Positions 1-8,619 of a stretch of DNA of 64,000 bases are shown piece after piece (the stretch's first letter is position 1; every line of letters starts with the position of its first letter). A model generated the notes under the pieces. The model was not told the origin of the DNA. It saw only the letters and a program-made list of their open reading frames with translations, and did not search any database. The DNA is from Betaproteobacteria bacterium HGW-Betaproteobacteria-22 (lineage in GTDB: Bacteria; Pseudomonadota; Gammaproteobacteria; Burkholderiales; Methylophilaceae), in the NCBI GenBank assembly GCA_002842285.1, contig PHCJ01000009.1, positions 17,881 to 81,880 on the forward strand. Reading direction: 5' to 3'. The position numbers were made by a program, and so were the translations under genes.

Positions 1-1562
1 CCAAGCGTGAGAATGGCCGTCTTCGCCAGTTCAACCTGTCATGCCTGATCACCAAAGAGTTCATGGAAGCGGTAAAAGCAGACGCCGAATGGAAACTGGC
101 TTTCCCCGTGACTGAAAAAGAAGCCATTATTGACGGCTTAAATGTCAATGATGACAACCAAGTAGTTTGGCGCGAGTGGCCGATCAAAGGCAAATATCTG
201 GCTAAAACAGAAGGTAAAGACGCTGGCAAAGTAGCTTGCCGTGTGTATAAAACCATCAAGGCGCGCAGGTTATGGGATGTGATTATGTCCAGCACTTACG
301 ACTTTGCTGAGCCTGGTTTTATCCTGATCGACCGCGTGAACGAGATGAATAACAACTGGTTCTGTGAAAATATCCGCGCCACCAACCCATGCGGCGAGCA
401 GCCATTGCCGCCTTATGGTGCATGTCTGTTAGGCTCTATCAACCTGACACGTTTTGTCAGAAAACCGTTCACGGATGAAGCGCACTTCGACTGGAAAGAA
501 TACCGTGAAGTGGTGGCTGTGTTCACTCGCATGCTGGATAACGTGGTAGAAATCAACGGCCTGCCCTTGCAGCAGCAGCGCGATGAAATCATGCGTAAAC
601 GCCGTCATGGCATGGGCTATTTAGGTTTGGGTTCCAGCCTGACCATGATGAAAATGAAATACGGTGAAGAAGATTCGATCAAATTCACCGAAGAAGTCAC
701 CCGCGTGATGGCGGAAGAAGGCTGGAACGTTGGCGTGCAGCTGGCTGAAGAAAAAGGCCCGGCGCCAATTATGGATGAGAAGTTTGAAGTCACTGCTGAT
801 ATGCTGGCCAAACGCCCAGAGATGGCGGCAGATGGCGTTAAAGTGGGTCAGAAGATTGCCGGCAAAGTGTTGCTGGGTAAGTACAGCCGTTACATGCAGC
901 AGTTCCCGGAAGGTTTGCGTAACCAGATCGCCACCAAAGGTGTGCGCTTCACCCATCATAGTTCAATTGCGCCAACTGGTACGATTTCATTGAGCTTGGC
1001 GAACAATGCAAGTAACGGCATCGAGCCATCTTTCGCGCATCACTATGCACGTAACGTGATTCGTGAAGGTAAAAAATCGAAAGAAAAAGTCGATGTATTC
1101 TCTTATGAGTTGCTGGCTTATCGTGAACTGGTGAACCCGAATGCAATGCCCTTCAGCGACAAGGCAGAAGAGCAGCTGCCGGATTACTTCCTGGATTCAT
1201 CCACCATCATGGCTAAAGCCCACGTGGATATTCAGGCGGCATCACAAAAATGGATTGACAGCTCAATTTCAAAAACCATTAACGTGCCAACAGATTATGA
1301 TTTTGAAGATTTCAAAAACATCTATTTGTACGCTTACGACAAAGGCCTGAAAGGTTGCACCACATTCAGGTTCAACCCTGAAGCATTCCAGGGCGTGTTA
1401 GTGACTGAGAAAGACCTGGAAAACACCACTTACAAATTCACGCTGGAAGACGGCACTGAAATTGAAGTAAAAGGTAATGAAGAGATCGAATACGATGGCG
1501 AGATTCATAGCGCGGCCAATCTGTATGATGCGTTGAAAGAAGGCTATTACGGTAAGTTCTAA
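1..1562 (+). CDS. nrdJ: Adenosylcobalamin-dependent (class II) ribonucleotide reductase, large part, 5'-truncated
   Basis: The gene enters from the left edge; the frame is open from base 3, so about 519 C-terminal residues are visible. Class II reductases turn ribonucleotides into deoxyribonucleotides with coenzyme B12 and no oxygen. Visible family blocks are the finger-loop motif NPCGEQPLPPYG (radical-site Cys and catalytic Glu), RHGMGYLGLGSSLTMM, and the substrate-phosphate loop APTGTISLSLANNASNG. The protein ends in GYYGKF with no Cys-rich tail; that function is probably supplied by the next gene, as in the split NrdJa/NrdJb enzyme known from Pseudomonas. The stop is followed by a long palindrome. 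Family assignment is secure; the split arrangement is inferred from the neighbour. Confidence 0.93.
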   Translation, partial: KRENGRLRQFNLSCLITKEFMEAVKADAEWKLAFPVTEKEAIIDGLNVNDDNQVVWREWPIKGKYLAKTEGKDAGKVACRVYKTIKARRLWDVIMSSTYDFAEPGFILIDRVNEMNNNWFCENIRATNPCGEQPLPPYGACLLGSINLTRFVRKPFTDEAHFDWKEYREVVAVFTRMLDNVVEINGLPLQQQRDEIMRKRRHGMGYLGLGSSLTMMKMKYGEEDSIKFTEEVTRVMAEEGWNVGVQLAEEKGPAPIMDEKFEVTADMLAKRPEMAADGVKVGQKIAGKVLLGKYSRYMQQFPEGLRNQIATKGVRFTHHSSIAPTGTISLSLANNASNGIEPSFAHHYARNVIREGKKSKEKVDVFSYELLAYRELVNPNAMPFSDKAEEQLPDYFLDSSTIMAKAHVDIQAASQKWIDSSISKTINVPTDYDFEDFKNIYLYAYDKGLKGCTTFRFNPEAFQGVLVTEKDLENTTYKFTLEDGTEIEVKGNEEIEYDGEIHSAANLYDALKEGYYGKF

Positions 1563-1706
1563 ATTTAGCTGCTTAAAACTACTACGCTCGCGATTGCGTT
1601 GTTAAAAAACAGTTTTAAATCCTCATGTACTCCTTGTACATTCCGGTTCAAAACCATTTTTCGCCTAGCATTCGCATCGCGCGCTACGTTTTAATTCAGC
1701 TAAATT
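1562..1706. repeat. Long imperfect palindrome between nrdJa and nrdJb
   Basis: The spacer is almost wholly one inverted repeat. The outer arms AATTTAGCTG (1562-1571) and CAGCTAAATT (1697-1706) are exact complements. The inner arms ATGTAC (1625-1630) and GTACAT (1636-1641) flank a 5-nt loop. Between them the arms pair imperfectly, with GC-rich blocks near 1584-1598 and 1674-1687. In RNA this would be a hairpin of about 70 pairs with bulges. It has no U-tract, so it is unlikely to be a simple terminator. It resembles a dispersed intergenic repeat or an mRNA-stabilising element between two cistrons. Confidence 0.8.
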
Positions 1707-1740
1707 AAAGTTGGGTAGACCCCGCGAAAAGGAAAACAAA

Positions 1741-2439
1741 ATGACTATTAAAATTGAAAAGAAAATCGTCGGTTACAACCTGGTAACAGAAGAAGATAAA
1801 GCCAAAGCGGCAGAGGCTAAGGCTGCAGAAACCGCTACTAATGTCGTGCAATTAGGTGAGCCGCTAGGCCGCCCCGAGAAACTGGTTGGTAATACCTATA
1901 AAATCAAAACGCCTGTGACCGAGCATGCGCTGTACATCACCATTAACGACATTGTGATGAACGAAGGCACACCACAAGAACATCGTCGCCCATTCGAGGT
2001 GTTTATCAACTCCAAAAACATGGAGCACTTTCAATGGATTGTTGCCCTCACCCGTGTGATGTCAGCGGTATTCCGCAAAGGTGGTGATGTAACATTCCTA
2101 GTGGAAGAGCTCAAAAGCGTATTCGAACCAAGCGGCGGATACTTTAAAAAAGGCGGCAAGTTTGTGCCTAGCCTAGTGGCTGAAATTGGCGAAGTGGTTG
2201 AACAGCACTTGCAGGAAATCGGCATGCTGAAAAAACCTGGCCTAGATCAACATCAGCAAAAACTGATCGACACGAAAAAAGCTGAGTATCTGGAAAAACA
2301 TGCCAAATCAGGTGAGGAAATGAATGACGAAGGCTTCCCTAAAGGCGCGCAGCTTTGCAAGAAATGCAACACTAAGGCTAGCATCATTATGGATGGCTGC
2401 CTTACCTGTCTAAACTGCGGTGAAAGTAAGTGTGGTTAA
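1741..2439 (+). CDS. nrdJb: NrdJb: TSCPD-domain and zinc-ribbon partner of class II ribonucleotide reductase
   Basis: A 232-residue protein matching the separate C-terminal subunit of split NrdJ. The middle (about 100-165) is a TSCPD-type segment with HFQWIVALTRVMSAVFRKGG. The end is a zinc ribbon or redox tail with CKKC, then CLTC and CGESKC, a likely shuttle for electrons to the active-site cysteines of NrdJa. The ATG at 1741 follows an AAGGAAAA ribosome-binding site; an in-frame start at 1711 would add ten unconserved residues and lacks such a site. It lies 178 bp behind nrdJa, apparently in one operon interrupted by the palindrome, and ends at a bidirectional terminator. Confidence 0.88.
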   Translation: MTIKIEKKIVGYNLVTEEDKAKAAEAKAAETATNVVQLGEPLGRPEKLVGNTYKIKTPVTEHALYITINDIVMNEGTPQEHRRPFEVFINSKNMEHFQWIVALTRVMSAVFRKGGDVTFLVEELKSVFEPSGGYFKKGGKFVPSLVAEIGEVVEQHLQEIGMLKKPGLDQHQQKLIDTKKAEYLEKHAKSGEEMNDEGFPKGAQLCKKCNTKASIIMDGCLTCLNCGESKCG

Positions 2440-2499
2440 AGTGTGAGGTTCGATGCTGCTTTTGAGCTAGCTTTGTAGTGCATCAGAGACATAATAGCG

Positions 2500-2538
2500 C
2501 GCAATAAAAAACCGGCCTAAAGCGGGTTTTTTATTGCG
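2500..2538. terminator. Bidirectional rho-independent terminator between nrdJb and gnd
   Basis: Perfect stem CGCAATAAAAAACC (from 2500) and GGTTTTTTATTGCG (to 2538) around an 11-nt loop. A-rich and T-rich arms give a U-tract in both directions, so it can serve the convergent genes nrdJb (+) and gnd (-). Confidence 0.88.
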
Positions 2539-2548
2539 GTTAGATTAC

Positions 2549-4060
2549 CTAAACTTCGAGTTGCGGACGACCGGCTTCGGGCCAATCCAGATGGAAGAAT
2601 TGGCCACGTGGCTGATCTTTACGCTCATAAGTGTGCGCACCAAAATAATCACGCTGACCTTGTAACAGGTTAGCAGGCAAATCTGCGCTACGGTAGCCGT
2701 CATAATAAGCTAAAGCTGCTGCAAAACCTTGAGCCGGAATACCATTCGTCACAGCAAGCGCAATCACTTTACGCCAGCCGGCTTGACCTTCATTCATTGC
2801 ATTAGTGAAGTATGGGTCTAACATCAGATTTTTTAAACGTGAGTTCAGTGCGTAAGCATCAGTAATTTTTTGTAGGAAACGCGCGCGAATAATACAACCA
2901 CCGCGCCAGATTTGTGCAATTTCACCGAAGTTAAGTTTCCAGTTATAGGCTACCTGTGCTTTATCAATGAGCTGGAAGCCTTGTGCATAAGCGCAGATTT
3001 TTGAGCAATATAAAGCATTTTTAATGGCTTCAATAACTGCTTTTTTATCAGCTTCTACTTTAAGTAGCGGGCCTTTTAGAATCTTACTTGCCGCTACGCG
3101 CTCTTCTTTTAAGCTTGATAATGCACGCGCATATACCGCGGCAGCAATTGCATTAGCCGGTGCGCCCAACTCAAGCGCATTGGCTGCTGTCCATTGACCA
3201 GTACCTTTCTGGCCGGCAGTGTCCAGGATTTTGTCCACAAGAAAGCCAGGACCTACAGGGTCTTTTTGTTGCAGAATATCAGCTGTAATCTCTATCAGGA
3301 AGCTGGACAACTCGCCTTTATTCCACTCTGCAAATACTTTGCCGATCTCATCCGCAGGCATACCCAACAGATTTTTCATCAACCAGTAGGCTTCACAAAT
3401 CAGCTGCATATCGATGTATTCAATACCGTTATGCACCATTTTCACATAGTGCCCTGCGCCATCGGGGCCGATGTATTCAGCGCACGAAAAACCACCTTCA
3501 ACCGGCTTGCCAGGTTTACCCCCCTCAAGAGGTTCACCTGTTACAGGGTCAACCTTGGCTGCAATATCGCGCCAGATTGGCTCCAGGCTCGACCAGGCTT
3601 TACGTGTACCTGATGGCATTAATGAAGGACCAAAACGCGCACCGGTTTCACCGCCTGAAACACCAGAACCAATGAAGTCAATACCTTTTGCTGCTAATTC
3701 TTTTTCACGACGAATTGTGTCTGTCCACAACGCATTACCACCGTCAATGATAATGTCGCCTTGCTCCAGAAACGGTAGCAAAGCATTAATGGTAACGTCG
3801 GTTGCACTGCCCGCTTTCACCAGCAGGACAATTTTACGAGGGCGCTTGATACTTAATACAAATGAGGCCAAATCTGCATGGCCAACCACATTGGCATGAG
3901 AAGGTTCGTTTTTCTTGCATTCTTCAATGAAGTTCACCATTTTTTTAGGATCGCGATTGTAAACCGCAATGGTGTAGCCGTGATCGGCAATATTGAGAGC
4001 CAGGTTTTGGCCCATAACGGCAAGGCCCACCAGGCCAATATCAGCATTTTTCGTAGTCAT
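2549..4060 (-). CDS. gnd: 6-phosphogluconate dehydrogenase, decarboxylating
   Basis: Converts 6-phosphogluconate to ribulose 5-phosphate, CO2 and reduced nicotinamide cofactor. In methylotrophs it also drives the dissimilatory RuMP cycle that oxidises formaldehyde to CO2. The N-terminal Rossmann motif [12 protein letters not shown] is at residues 11-22, the substrate loop [21 protein letters not shown] near 131-151, and the catalytic region [12 protein letters not shown] follows. At 503 residues it is longer than the roughly 470 usual in enterobacteria; a Gly/Pro-rich insert ([18 protein letters not shown]) before the catalytic block explains part of the excess. The start has an AGAGAAG ribosome-binding site. 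Coenzyme preference cannot be fixed from the sequence alone. Confidence 0.95.
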   Translation of the reverse strand: MTTKNADIGLVGLAVMGQNLALNIADHGYTIAVYNRDPKKMVNFIEECKKNEPSHANVVGHADLASFVLSIKRPRKIVLLVKAGSATDVTINALLPFLEQGDIIIDGGNALWTDTIRREKELAAKGIDFIGSGVSGGETGARFGPSLMPSGTRKAWSSLEPIWRDIAAKVDPVTGEPLEGGKPGKPVEGGFSCAEYIGPDGAGHYVKMVHNGIEYIDMQLICEAYWLMKNLLGMPADEIGKVFAEWNKGELSSFLIEITADILQQKDPVGPGFLVDKILDTAGQKGTGQWTAANALELGAPANAIAAAVYARALSSLKEERVAASKILKGPLLKVEADKKAVIEAIKNALYCSKICAYAQGFQLIDKAQVAYNWKLNFGEIAQIWRGGCIIRARFLQKITDAYALNSRLKNLMLDPYFTNAMNEGQAGWRKVIALAVTNGIPAQGFAAALAYYDGYRSADLPANLLQGQRDYFGAHTYERKDQPRGQFFHLDWPEAGRPQLEV

Positions 4061-4201
4061 TTATCTTCTCTTTTGGAGTTGTTTAATGGAAAGTTTTTTT
4101 GTACGCAAGATTATAGAACTTTTTATGGCAGAAAATCCTGATTTTCTACCATCAATGACAGATTTATTTTGATTTTTTACATTTTAAGCTTGGGAGTGTC
4201 T

Positions 4202-4372
4202 GTTTAGCCCAGATTACCCATACATGGAATGGGCTATAGATCATAAAGTTTGCACAAAAAATCCATCAAACTGTGCGGCGTGCCATTTTTAGCAACACTT
4301 GCCAACTTGTTGGCTTTAGTGTTGATTATTAGCTAGCCGCAGGCGAGCCTTAATGGCAAGTCTGGGTTAAAC
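4202..4372. repeat. MITE-like repeat, copy A
   Basis: About 171 bp bounded by imperfect terminal inverted repeats: GTTTAGCCCAGATT at 4202 and the complement of TCTGGGTTAAAC ending at 4372. Its right half (4301-4372), read on the minus strand, matches the left half of a second copy near 56645 at roughly 80 percent by eye, sharing the core TAATCAACACTA and GCCAACAAGTTG. An internal hairpin GCCAAC-TT-GTTGGC lies at 4301-4314. No reading frame is evident. The rest of the 469-bp spacer between gnd and cysA shows only a weak CCCGT/ACGGG inverted repeat near 4400-4422. Confidence 0.72.
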
Positions 4373-4529
4373 TGCCTCAAAATGTCATAGCCTCATTTCC
4401 CGTTCTAATGGAAATACGGGTTAAAGCTGTAAATAAGTTAGTGATGCCGGGTGTGTTTGCCAGTCTTAGCGCGCTTGCCTGTTTGCGGGGGAGAATACAC
4501 CGAAATATCATGGTGAGCTTCAACTCCAT

Positions 4530-5609
4530 CTAAGCGGTGGCGTGATTTTCTTTTAAAAACACCCTGACGTTACGAGGGTAAATAAACACATGCTGTGCCG
4601 CTGTTAAATCAAGCTCGCGGAAGCGTTCCTGCGTGAGCTCGGCTTCAATCAATTCAGTGTGATCTGCACGCTCAAGCTCAACACGTACCAATGGTCCAAC
4701 GGCATTTACATAACGTACAATTGCTTCAAATCCTACCTTATCGGGATGCTGAGTGTTGTAAATTTCTATGTCGTGTGGCCGTACAAAAGCCAAGGCAGGT
4801 GAGTTTTGGGTGTCTGGGTGCGCGTTAATTTTAAGGCTGATTTCGCCAATTTTAGCCGCACCATTGTGCACTTGGCTGTCAAATTGATTCACGTTGCCCA
4901 GAAACTGATAAACAAAAGGTGAAACCGGGTGATCATAAACCTCTTGTGGTGAGCCGATTTGCTCAATCTGACCCTTGTTAATCACAACAACACGGTCGGC
5001 GACTTCAAGCGCCTCTTCCTGGTCATGCGTGACAAAAATGCTGGTGATGTGCAGTTCATCATGCAGGCGACGCAACCAACGGCGCAATTCTTTGCGTACT
5101 TTTGCATCCAAAGCCCCAAAAGGTTCATCCAATAACAGGACTTTAGGTTCCACCGCCAAAGCGCGGGCCAACGCAATGCGTTGACGCTGTCCGCCAGACA
5201 ATTGTGGCGGGTAGCGATCAGCCAGCCAGTCGAGCTGCACTAGGTTTAATAGCTCATGTACGCGACGCTTGATTTCAGCCTCATTCGGACGGGTTTGCTT
5301 AGGACGCACACGCAAACCAAAGGCCACATTTTCAAAAACTGTCATGTGGCGGAATAAAGCATAGTGCTGGAATACAAAGCCAACTTCGCGTTCACGCACC
5401 TGGCGTTCGGTGGCATCGTTACCGTAAAACAGAATATTGCCGGAATCTGGGGTTTCCAGGCCGGCAATTATGCGCAGTAGCGTGGTTTTTCCGCAGCCGG
5501 ATGGACCTAACAGCGCCACTAGCTCACCACTGGGCACATCCAGGCTTACGTCATTCAGGGCGCTAAATTGTCCGAAGTTCTTTTTAATGTTACGTATTTC
5601 TATACTCAT
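4530..5609 (-). CDS. cysA: Sulfate/thiosulfate ABC transporter ATP-binding protein CysA
   Basis: The cytoplasmic ATPase that powers sulfate and thiosulfate import. It has Walker [10 protein letters not shown] (residues 35-43), a Q-loop in VFQHYALF, the ABC signature LSGGQRQR, Walker [13 protein letters not shown] and the switch His in VTHDQEEAL. The C-terminal third is a TOBE-like regulatory domain. At 359 residues it is of usual length. It is the last gene of the minus-strand cysT-cysW-cysA run, 58 bp behind cysW. The neighbouring permeases and periplasmic binding protein make sulfate the likely substrate rather than another CUT1-type ligand. Confidence 0.95.
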   Translation of the reverse strand: MSIEIRNIKKNFGQFSALNDVSLDVPSGELVALLGPSGCGKTTLLRIIAGLETPDSGNILFYGNDATERQVREREVGFVFQHYALFRHMTVFENVAFGLRVRPKQTRPNEAEIKRRVHELLNLVQLDWLADRYPPQLSGGQRQRIALARALAVEPKVLLLDEPFGALDAKVRKELRRWLRRLHDELHITSIFVTHDQEEALEVADRVVVINKGQIEQIGSPQEVYDHPVSPFVYQFLGNVNQFDSQVHNGAAKIGEISLKINAHPDTQNSPALAFVRPHDIEIYNTQHPDKVGFEAIVRYVNAVGPLVRVELERADHTELIEAELTQERFRELDLTAAQHVFIYPRNVRVFLKENHATA

Positions 5610-5667
5610 GGTGTTATTCCAAATTTAAGATTGAGCCTTTAATGCAGGGTAAATTAGGTGGTGCGTA

Positions 5668-6564
5668 TTATTTTGATGCGTCTTCAGCTAGGCTGGCATC
5701 GTGCGCGGCGTGCCACTCCACATAGGTTTTGAGTGCTAAGGTCACCAAGGCCAGCAAAGCCAGCAGTGAGGCAACGGCAAATGCGGCAGCATAGTTGTAT
5801 TCGTTATATAAAATCTCTACATGCAAGGGCATCGTGTTGGTCATGCCGCGGATATGCCCTGAAACTACAGAAACCGCACCAAACTCGCCCATTGCACGGG
5901 CATTGGTTAAGATGACGCCATACAGTAGTCCCCATTTTACGTTGGGCAGGGTGATGCGCCACAGAATCTGCCAGCCTGACGCCCCTAACACCAGGCCTGC
6001 CTCTTCTTCATCTTTGCCTTGCGCTTGCATGAGCGGGATCAGCTCTCGTGCAACAAACGGAAAGGTGACAAAAATAGTGGCGAGTACAATGCCGGGTACG
6101 GCAAAAATAATTTTGATGTCATTATCGACCAGATAGCTGCCAAACCAGCCCTGTAAGCCAAAAATAAGCACGTAAATCAAACCTGCAATCACCGGAGAAA
6201 CTGCAAACGGCAAATCAATCAAGGTAATCAGTATGCTTTTGCCTTTAAACTCAAATTTAGTGATGGCCCATGCCGCAGAAACACCAAATACCAGATTGAG
6301 TGGCACGGCAATGATGGCGGCGATAAAAGTCAGTTTGATGGCGGCAAGTGCATCAGGATCTACCAGTGCAGTGACATAAGTATCAAAGCCTTTACGCAAC
6401 GCCTCTGTAAATACCGCGGCAAGCGGGACAAACAGAAACAGGCTTAAAAAGCTCAATGCAGTGCCTATGAGCAGATAGCGTACCCATGCAGGTTCAGAGG
6501 TGGCGCGGTTGCGTGCAACTTTGCTATGGTAATGACTGTATTGCGAAGTGGAAATGCCTGACAT
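5668..6564 (-). CDS. cysW: Sulfate ABC transporter permease CysW
   Basis: Inner-membrane permease of the sulfate importer, 298 residues with about six hydrophobic helices. The cytoplasmic coupling loop that docks on CysA is visible as [21 protein letters not shown]. The N-terminus is a hydrophilic extension of about 28 residues before the first helix. The segment [20 protein letters not shown] is typical of CysW and distinguishes it from CysT. It lies 51 bp downstream of cysT and 58 bp upstream of cysA and should form the membrane heterodimer with CysT. Confidence 0.94.
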   Translation of the reverse strand: MSGISTSQYSHYHSKVARNRATSEPAWVRYLLIGTALSFLSLFLFVPLAAVFTEALRKGFDTYVTALVDPDALAAIKLTFIAAIIAVPLNLVFGVSAAWAITKFEFKGKSILITLIDLPFAVSPVIAGLIYVLIFGLQGWFGSYLVDNDIKIIFAVPGIVLATIFVTFPFVARELIPLMQAQGKDEEEAGLVLGASGWQILWRITLPNVKWGLLYGVILTNARAMGEFGAVSVVSGHIRGMTNTMPLHVEILYNEYNYAAAFAVASLLALLALVTLALKTYVEWHAAHDASLAEDASK

Positions 6565-6615
6565 AAAAACGACCTAAAATTTAGATGAGGTTAAATACGT
6601 AAAGATGCACGCAAC

Positions 6616-7446
6616 TTAACGCTCGGCACCATTATTGCGGTTTGCCCACCACTGCAGGCCGTTAATCGCCAGCAGCAGGATGAATGAGATCACCAGCATC
6701 ACCACTGCCACAGCAGTGGCACCAACGTAATCATATTGTTCAAGTTTGGTGATAATAATCAGCGGCGTAATTTCGGACACCATTGGCATATTGCCTGCAA
6801 TAAAAATCACGGAACCATATTCACCAATTGCCCGTGCAAAAGCCAGGGCAAAGCCGGTGAGCAATGCTGGCCAAACAGCAGGGAGAATGATTTTAGTGAA
6901 AGTCTGCAAACGGTTGGCACCCAGGCTGGCAGCGGCCTCTTCAGTCTCTGCTTCTAAGTCTTCTAAAACTGGCTGGACGGTGCGTACTACAAACGGCAAG
7001 CCAATAAAAGTCAGGGCAATGATGACACCTAAGGGCGTAAAAGCCACTTTAACACCTAATGGTTCCAGCCATGCGCCTATCCAGCCATTGTTGGCATAGA
7101 TGGCAGTGAGCGCAATGCCAGCCACTGCTGTAGGCAGTGCAAAGGGCAGGTCTACCAGCGCATCGATGAACTTCTTGCCGGGAAACGTATAGCGTACCAG
7201 CACCCATGCAGTAAGCAGGCCGAAAACCGCATTGATCAGCGCGCCAATGAACGATGCGCCAAAAGTAAGTTTGTAGGAGGCGACCACGCGAGGTGTGGTG
7301 ACAATCTGCCAAAACTCTGCAAAGCTGATTTCCGTGGTTTTAATAAAGGCAGCTGACAACGGAATGAGTACAATTAAACTCAAATATAGGAGGGTAAAGC
7401 CAAGTGATATATTAAAGCCCGGTAGTATATTTTTGCGTTTTGCCAT
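6616..7446 (-). CDS. cysT: Sulfate ABC transporter permease CysT (CysU)
   Basis: Second permease subunit of the sulfate importer, 276 residues with about six transmembrane helices. The EAA coupling loop reads ETEEAAASLGANRLQTFTKIILP, and ARAIGEYGSVIFIAGNMP is a typical CysT block. It is first in the cysT-cysW-cysA run. The 146-bp gap before it, behind the EAL-domain gene, is AT-rich and carries an AAAAAGAATAA motif also found upstream of the yezD-like gene, so cysT may have its own regulated promoter. Confidence 0.94.
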   Translation of the reverse strand: MAKRKNILPGFNISLGFTLLYLSLIVLIPLSAAFIKTTEISFAEFWQIVTTPRVVASYKLTFGASFIGALINAVFGLLTAWVLVRYTFPGKKFIDALVDLPFALPTAVAGIALTAIYANNGWIGAWLEPLGVKVAFTPLGVIIALTFIGLPFVVRTVQPVLEDLEAETEEAAASLGANRLQTFTKIILPAVWPALLTGFALAFARAIGEYGSVIFIAGNMPMVSEITPLIIITKLEQYDYVGATAVAVVMLVISFILLLAINGLQWWANRNNGAER

Positions 7447-7531
7447 AATTTTTTATCGTTGTGTGATAGCGCGCTAATTTAACAGATGCCGTTGTAGTTA
7501 ATAAATAATACTTATCTATATGAATATATAA

Positions 7532-7542
7532 AAAAAGAATAA
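7532..7542. promoter_or_regulatory. AT-rich motif upstream of cysT shared with the yezD promoter region
   Basis: AAAAAGAATAA, 86 bp upstream of the cysT start; the same 11-mer occurs 91 bp upstream of the yezD-like gene at the head of the cluster. Both lie in strongly AT-rich DNA. A sulfur regulator of the CysB type is the obvious candidate, but no binding consensus was verified. Confidence 0.35.
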
Positions 7543-7592
7543 AGAGCCAGGCGAAGAGTGAATTGTTTCATCACGCCTCATCACATCACGCC

Positions 7593-8483
7593 TTATGCTG
7601 CTGGCGCAGATTGCTTTTTAACAGACTGCTTTTTAAAGTAGCCGGCCGGTTGCAACTCCTTGGCAGTAACAGGTCTGGCCAGGAAATAGCCTTGCACCAA
7701 ATTGGCACCAGCCTCAATTGCAATATCCAGTTGTGATTGCGTTTCAATGCCAGTCACCACGGGCTGCGCATCAATGTCCTTAATCATCTTAATCAGACCC
7801 GGCAGTAATTTCTGCAAACGCGGGGTATGCTCCGCTTTTTGTATGATGCTCAAGTCCAGTTTTACGTAGTTGGGCGCGAGTTTCCACAGGCGATCAATGT
7901 GTGATTTGCCGCTGCCAAAACCATCAAGCGCGATCAGATAGCCTCTGTCACGGTAATTTTCAATCGCCTCACCCACTTGTTTTTCGTGTGCAATCAGGCC
8001 CTCTTTAATTTCAATCACTACGCGGTGCGTAGGCACAGAATTCGCGTGCAGTATGCGCTCAAACACCTTGCCGTGCGCATTAACAGACGCTAATAAATCC
8101 TGGTGTACATTTAAAAACAACAGGCCATTTTCGGCATAAATCTGTTTGAAATTGAGCACATGCAATGTGCGGGTGACGCGGTCAAACTGCACCAATTTAC
8201 CAGCCTGCTCGGCGTAGGTAAAAGCAAAGCCAGGCGTACTGGGCAGTTCGCCACCTAATGAAGGTCTTAACAAGGCCTCATGGCCGATTAAATCACCTGC
8301 GACTGTATCGTAAATCGGCTGAAACGCACTATTTAGCTGCACGCCTAAAAAAGTACTGTTGAACTCACCCGTTGATTGCTCAGCCAGGCCATAGTCATCA
8401 AGATCCAGCAGCAGTGCATCTTTAAGCTGTAATCTTAGCTGTTCAACGTGGGATAATTGAGTGTCGAGTTTTAATATTGCCAT
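7593..8483 (-). CDS. EAL-domain protein (c-di-GMP phosphodiesterase family) with an altered metal-binding motif
   Basis: A 296-residue stand-alone EAL protein with no GGDEF, PAS or membrane segment; residues 1-50 are of unknown type. Catalytic-type residues are mostly present: E69 in EALLR, N125 in FLNVH, E158 in VIEIKE, K208 in KLD, E247 in GIET and Q264 in QGY. The usual double aspartate of DDFGTG is changed: ALDGFGSGKS has D187 but Gly at 188, so turnover of c-di-GMP may be weak or lost and the protein could be a c-di-GMP sensor. It sits inside the sulfate cluster between sbp and cysT, directly behind a terminator-like hairpin. An SD-like AAAGG precedes its ATG. Confidence 0.86.
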   Translation of the reverse strand: MAILKLDTQLSHVEQLRLQLKDALLLDLDDYGLAEQSTGEFNSTFLGVQLNSAFQPIYDTVAGDLIGHEALLRPSLGGELPSTPGFAFTYAEQAGKLVQFDRVTRTLHVLNFKQIYAENGLLFLNVHQDLLASVNAHGKVFERILHANSVPTHRVVIEIKEGLIAHEKQVGEAIENYRDRGYLIALDGFGSGKSHIDRLWKLAPNYVKLDLSIIQKAEHTPRLQKLLPGLIKMIKDIDAQPVVTGIETQSQLDIAIEAGANLVQGYFLARPVTAKELQPAGYFKKQSVKKQSAPAA

Positions 8484-8496
8484 TTCTATTAACCTT

Positions 8497-8530
8497 TAAA
8501 AGGGCGCCAATCTTACCGATAAGCGCCCTT
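8497..8530 (-). terminator. Hairpin with U-tract between sbp and the EAL-domain gene
   Basis: Arms AAGGGCGC (8500-8507) and GCGCCCTT (8523-8530) are exact complements around a 15-nt loop. On the minus strand the stem is followed by TTTT, as in an intrinsic terminator behind sbp. The EAL gene's ATG is only 14 bp beyond the stretch, leaving no room for a promoter, so that gene depends on read-through or on a promoter before the hairpin. Confidence 0.72.
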
Positions 8531-8582
8531 GGTCTATGTCAGATCATTTGTTGCCTGTTTGATGATGATTGATTTATCTTAA

Positions 8583-8616
8583 CCAATCCAATCCAATCCA
8601 ATCCAATCCAATCCAA
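8583..8616. repeat. Pentanucleotide tandem repeat (CCAAT)n
   Basis: Six full CCAAT units plus a partial seventh, starting at 8583 and ending four bases before the sbp stop codon complement. Exact repeats of this kind are prone to slippage. It lies downstream of the sbp reading frame and upstream of the hairpin, so it would alter spacer length rather than a protein. Confidence 0.9.
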
Positions 8617-8619
8617 GCA

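Noticed and set aside
621..959. Minus-strand open frame of 112 codons inside nrdJ
   Set aside because: Antisense to conserved NrdJ coding sequence, with no homology signal; shadow frame.
3194..3899. Plus-strand open frames across gnd (139 and 142 codons)
   Set aside because: They run antisense through a well-conserved gnd and have no ribosome-binding site or recognisable domain; shadow frames.
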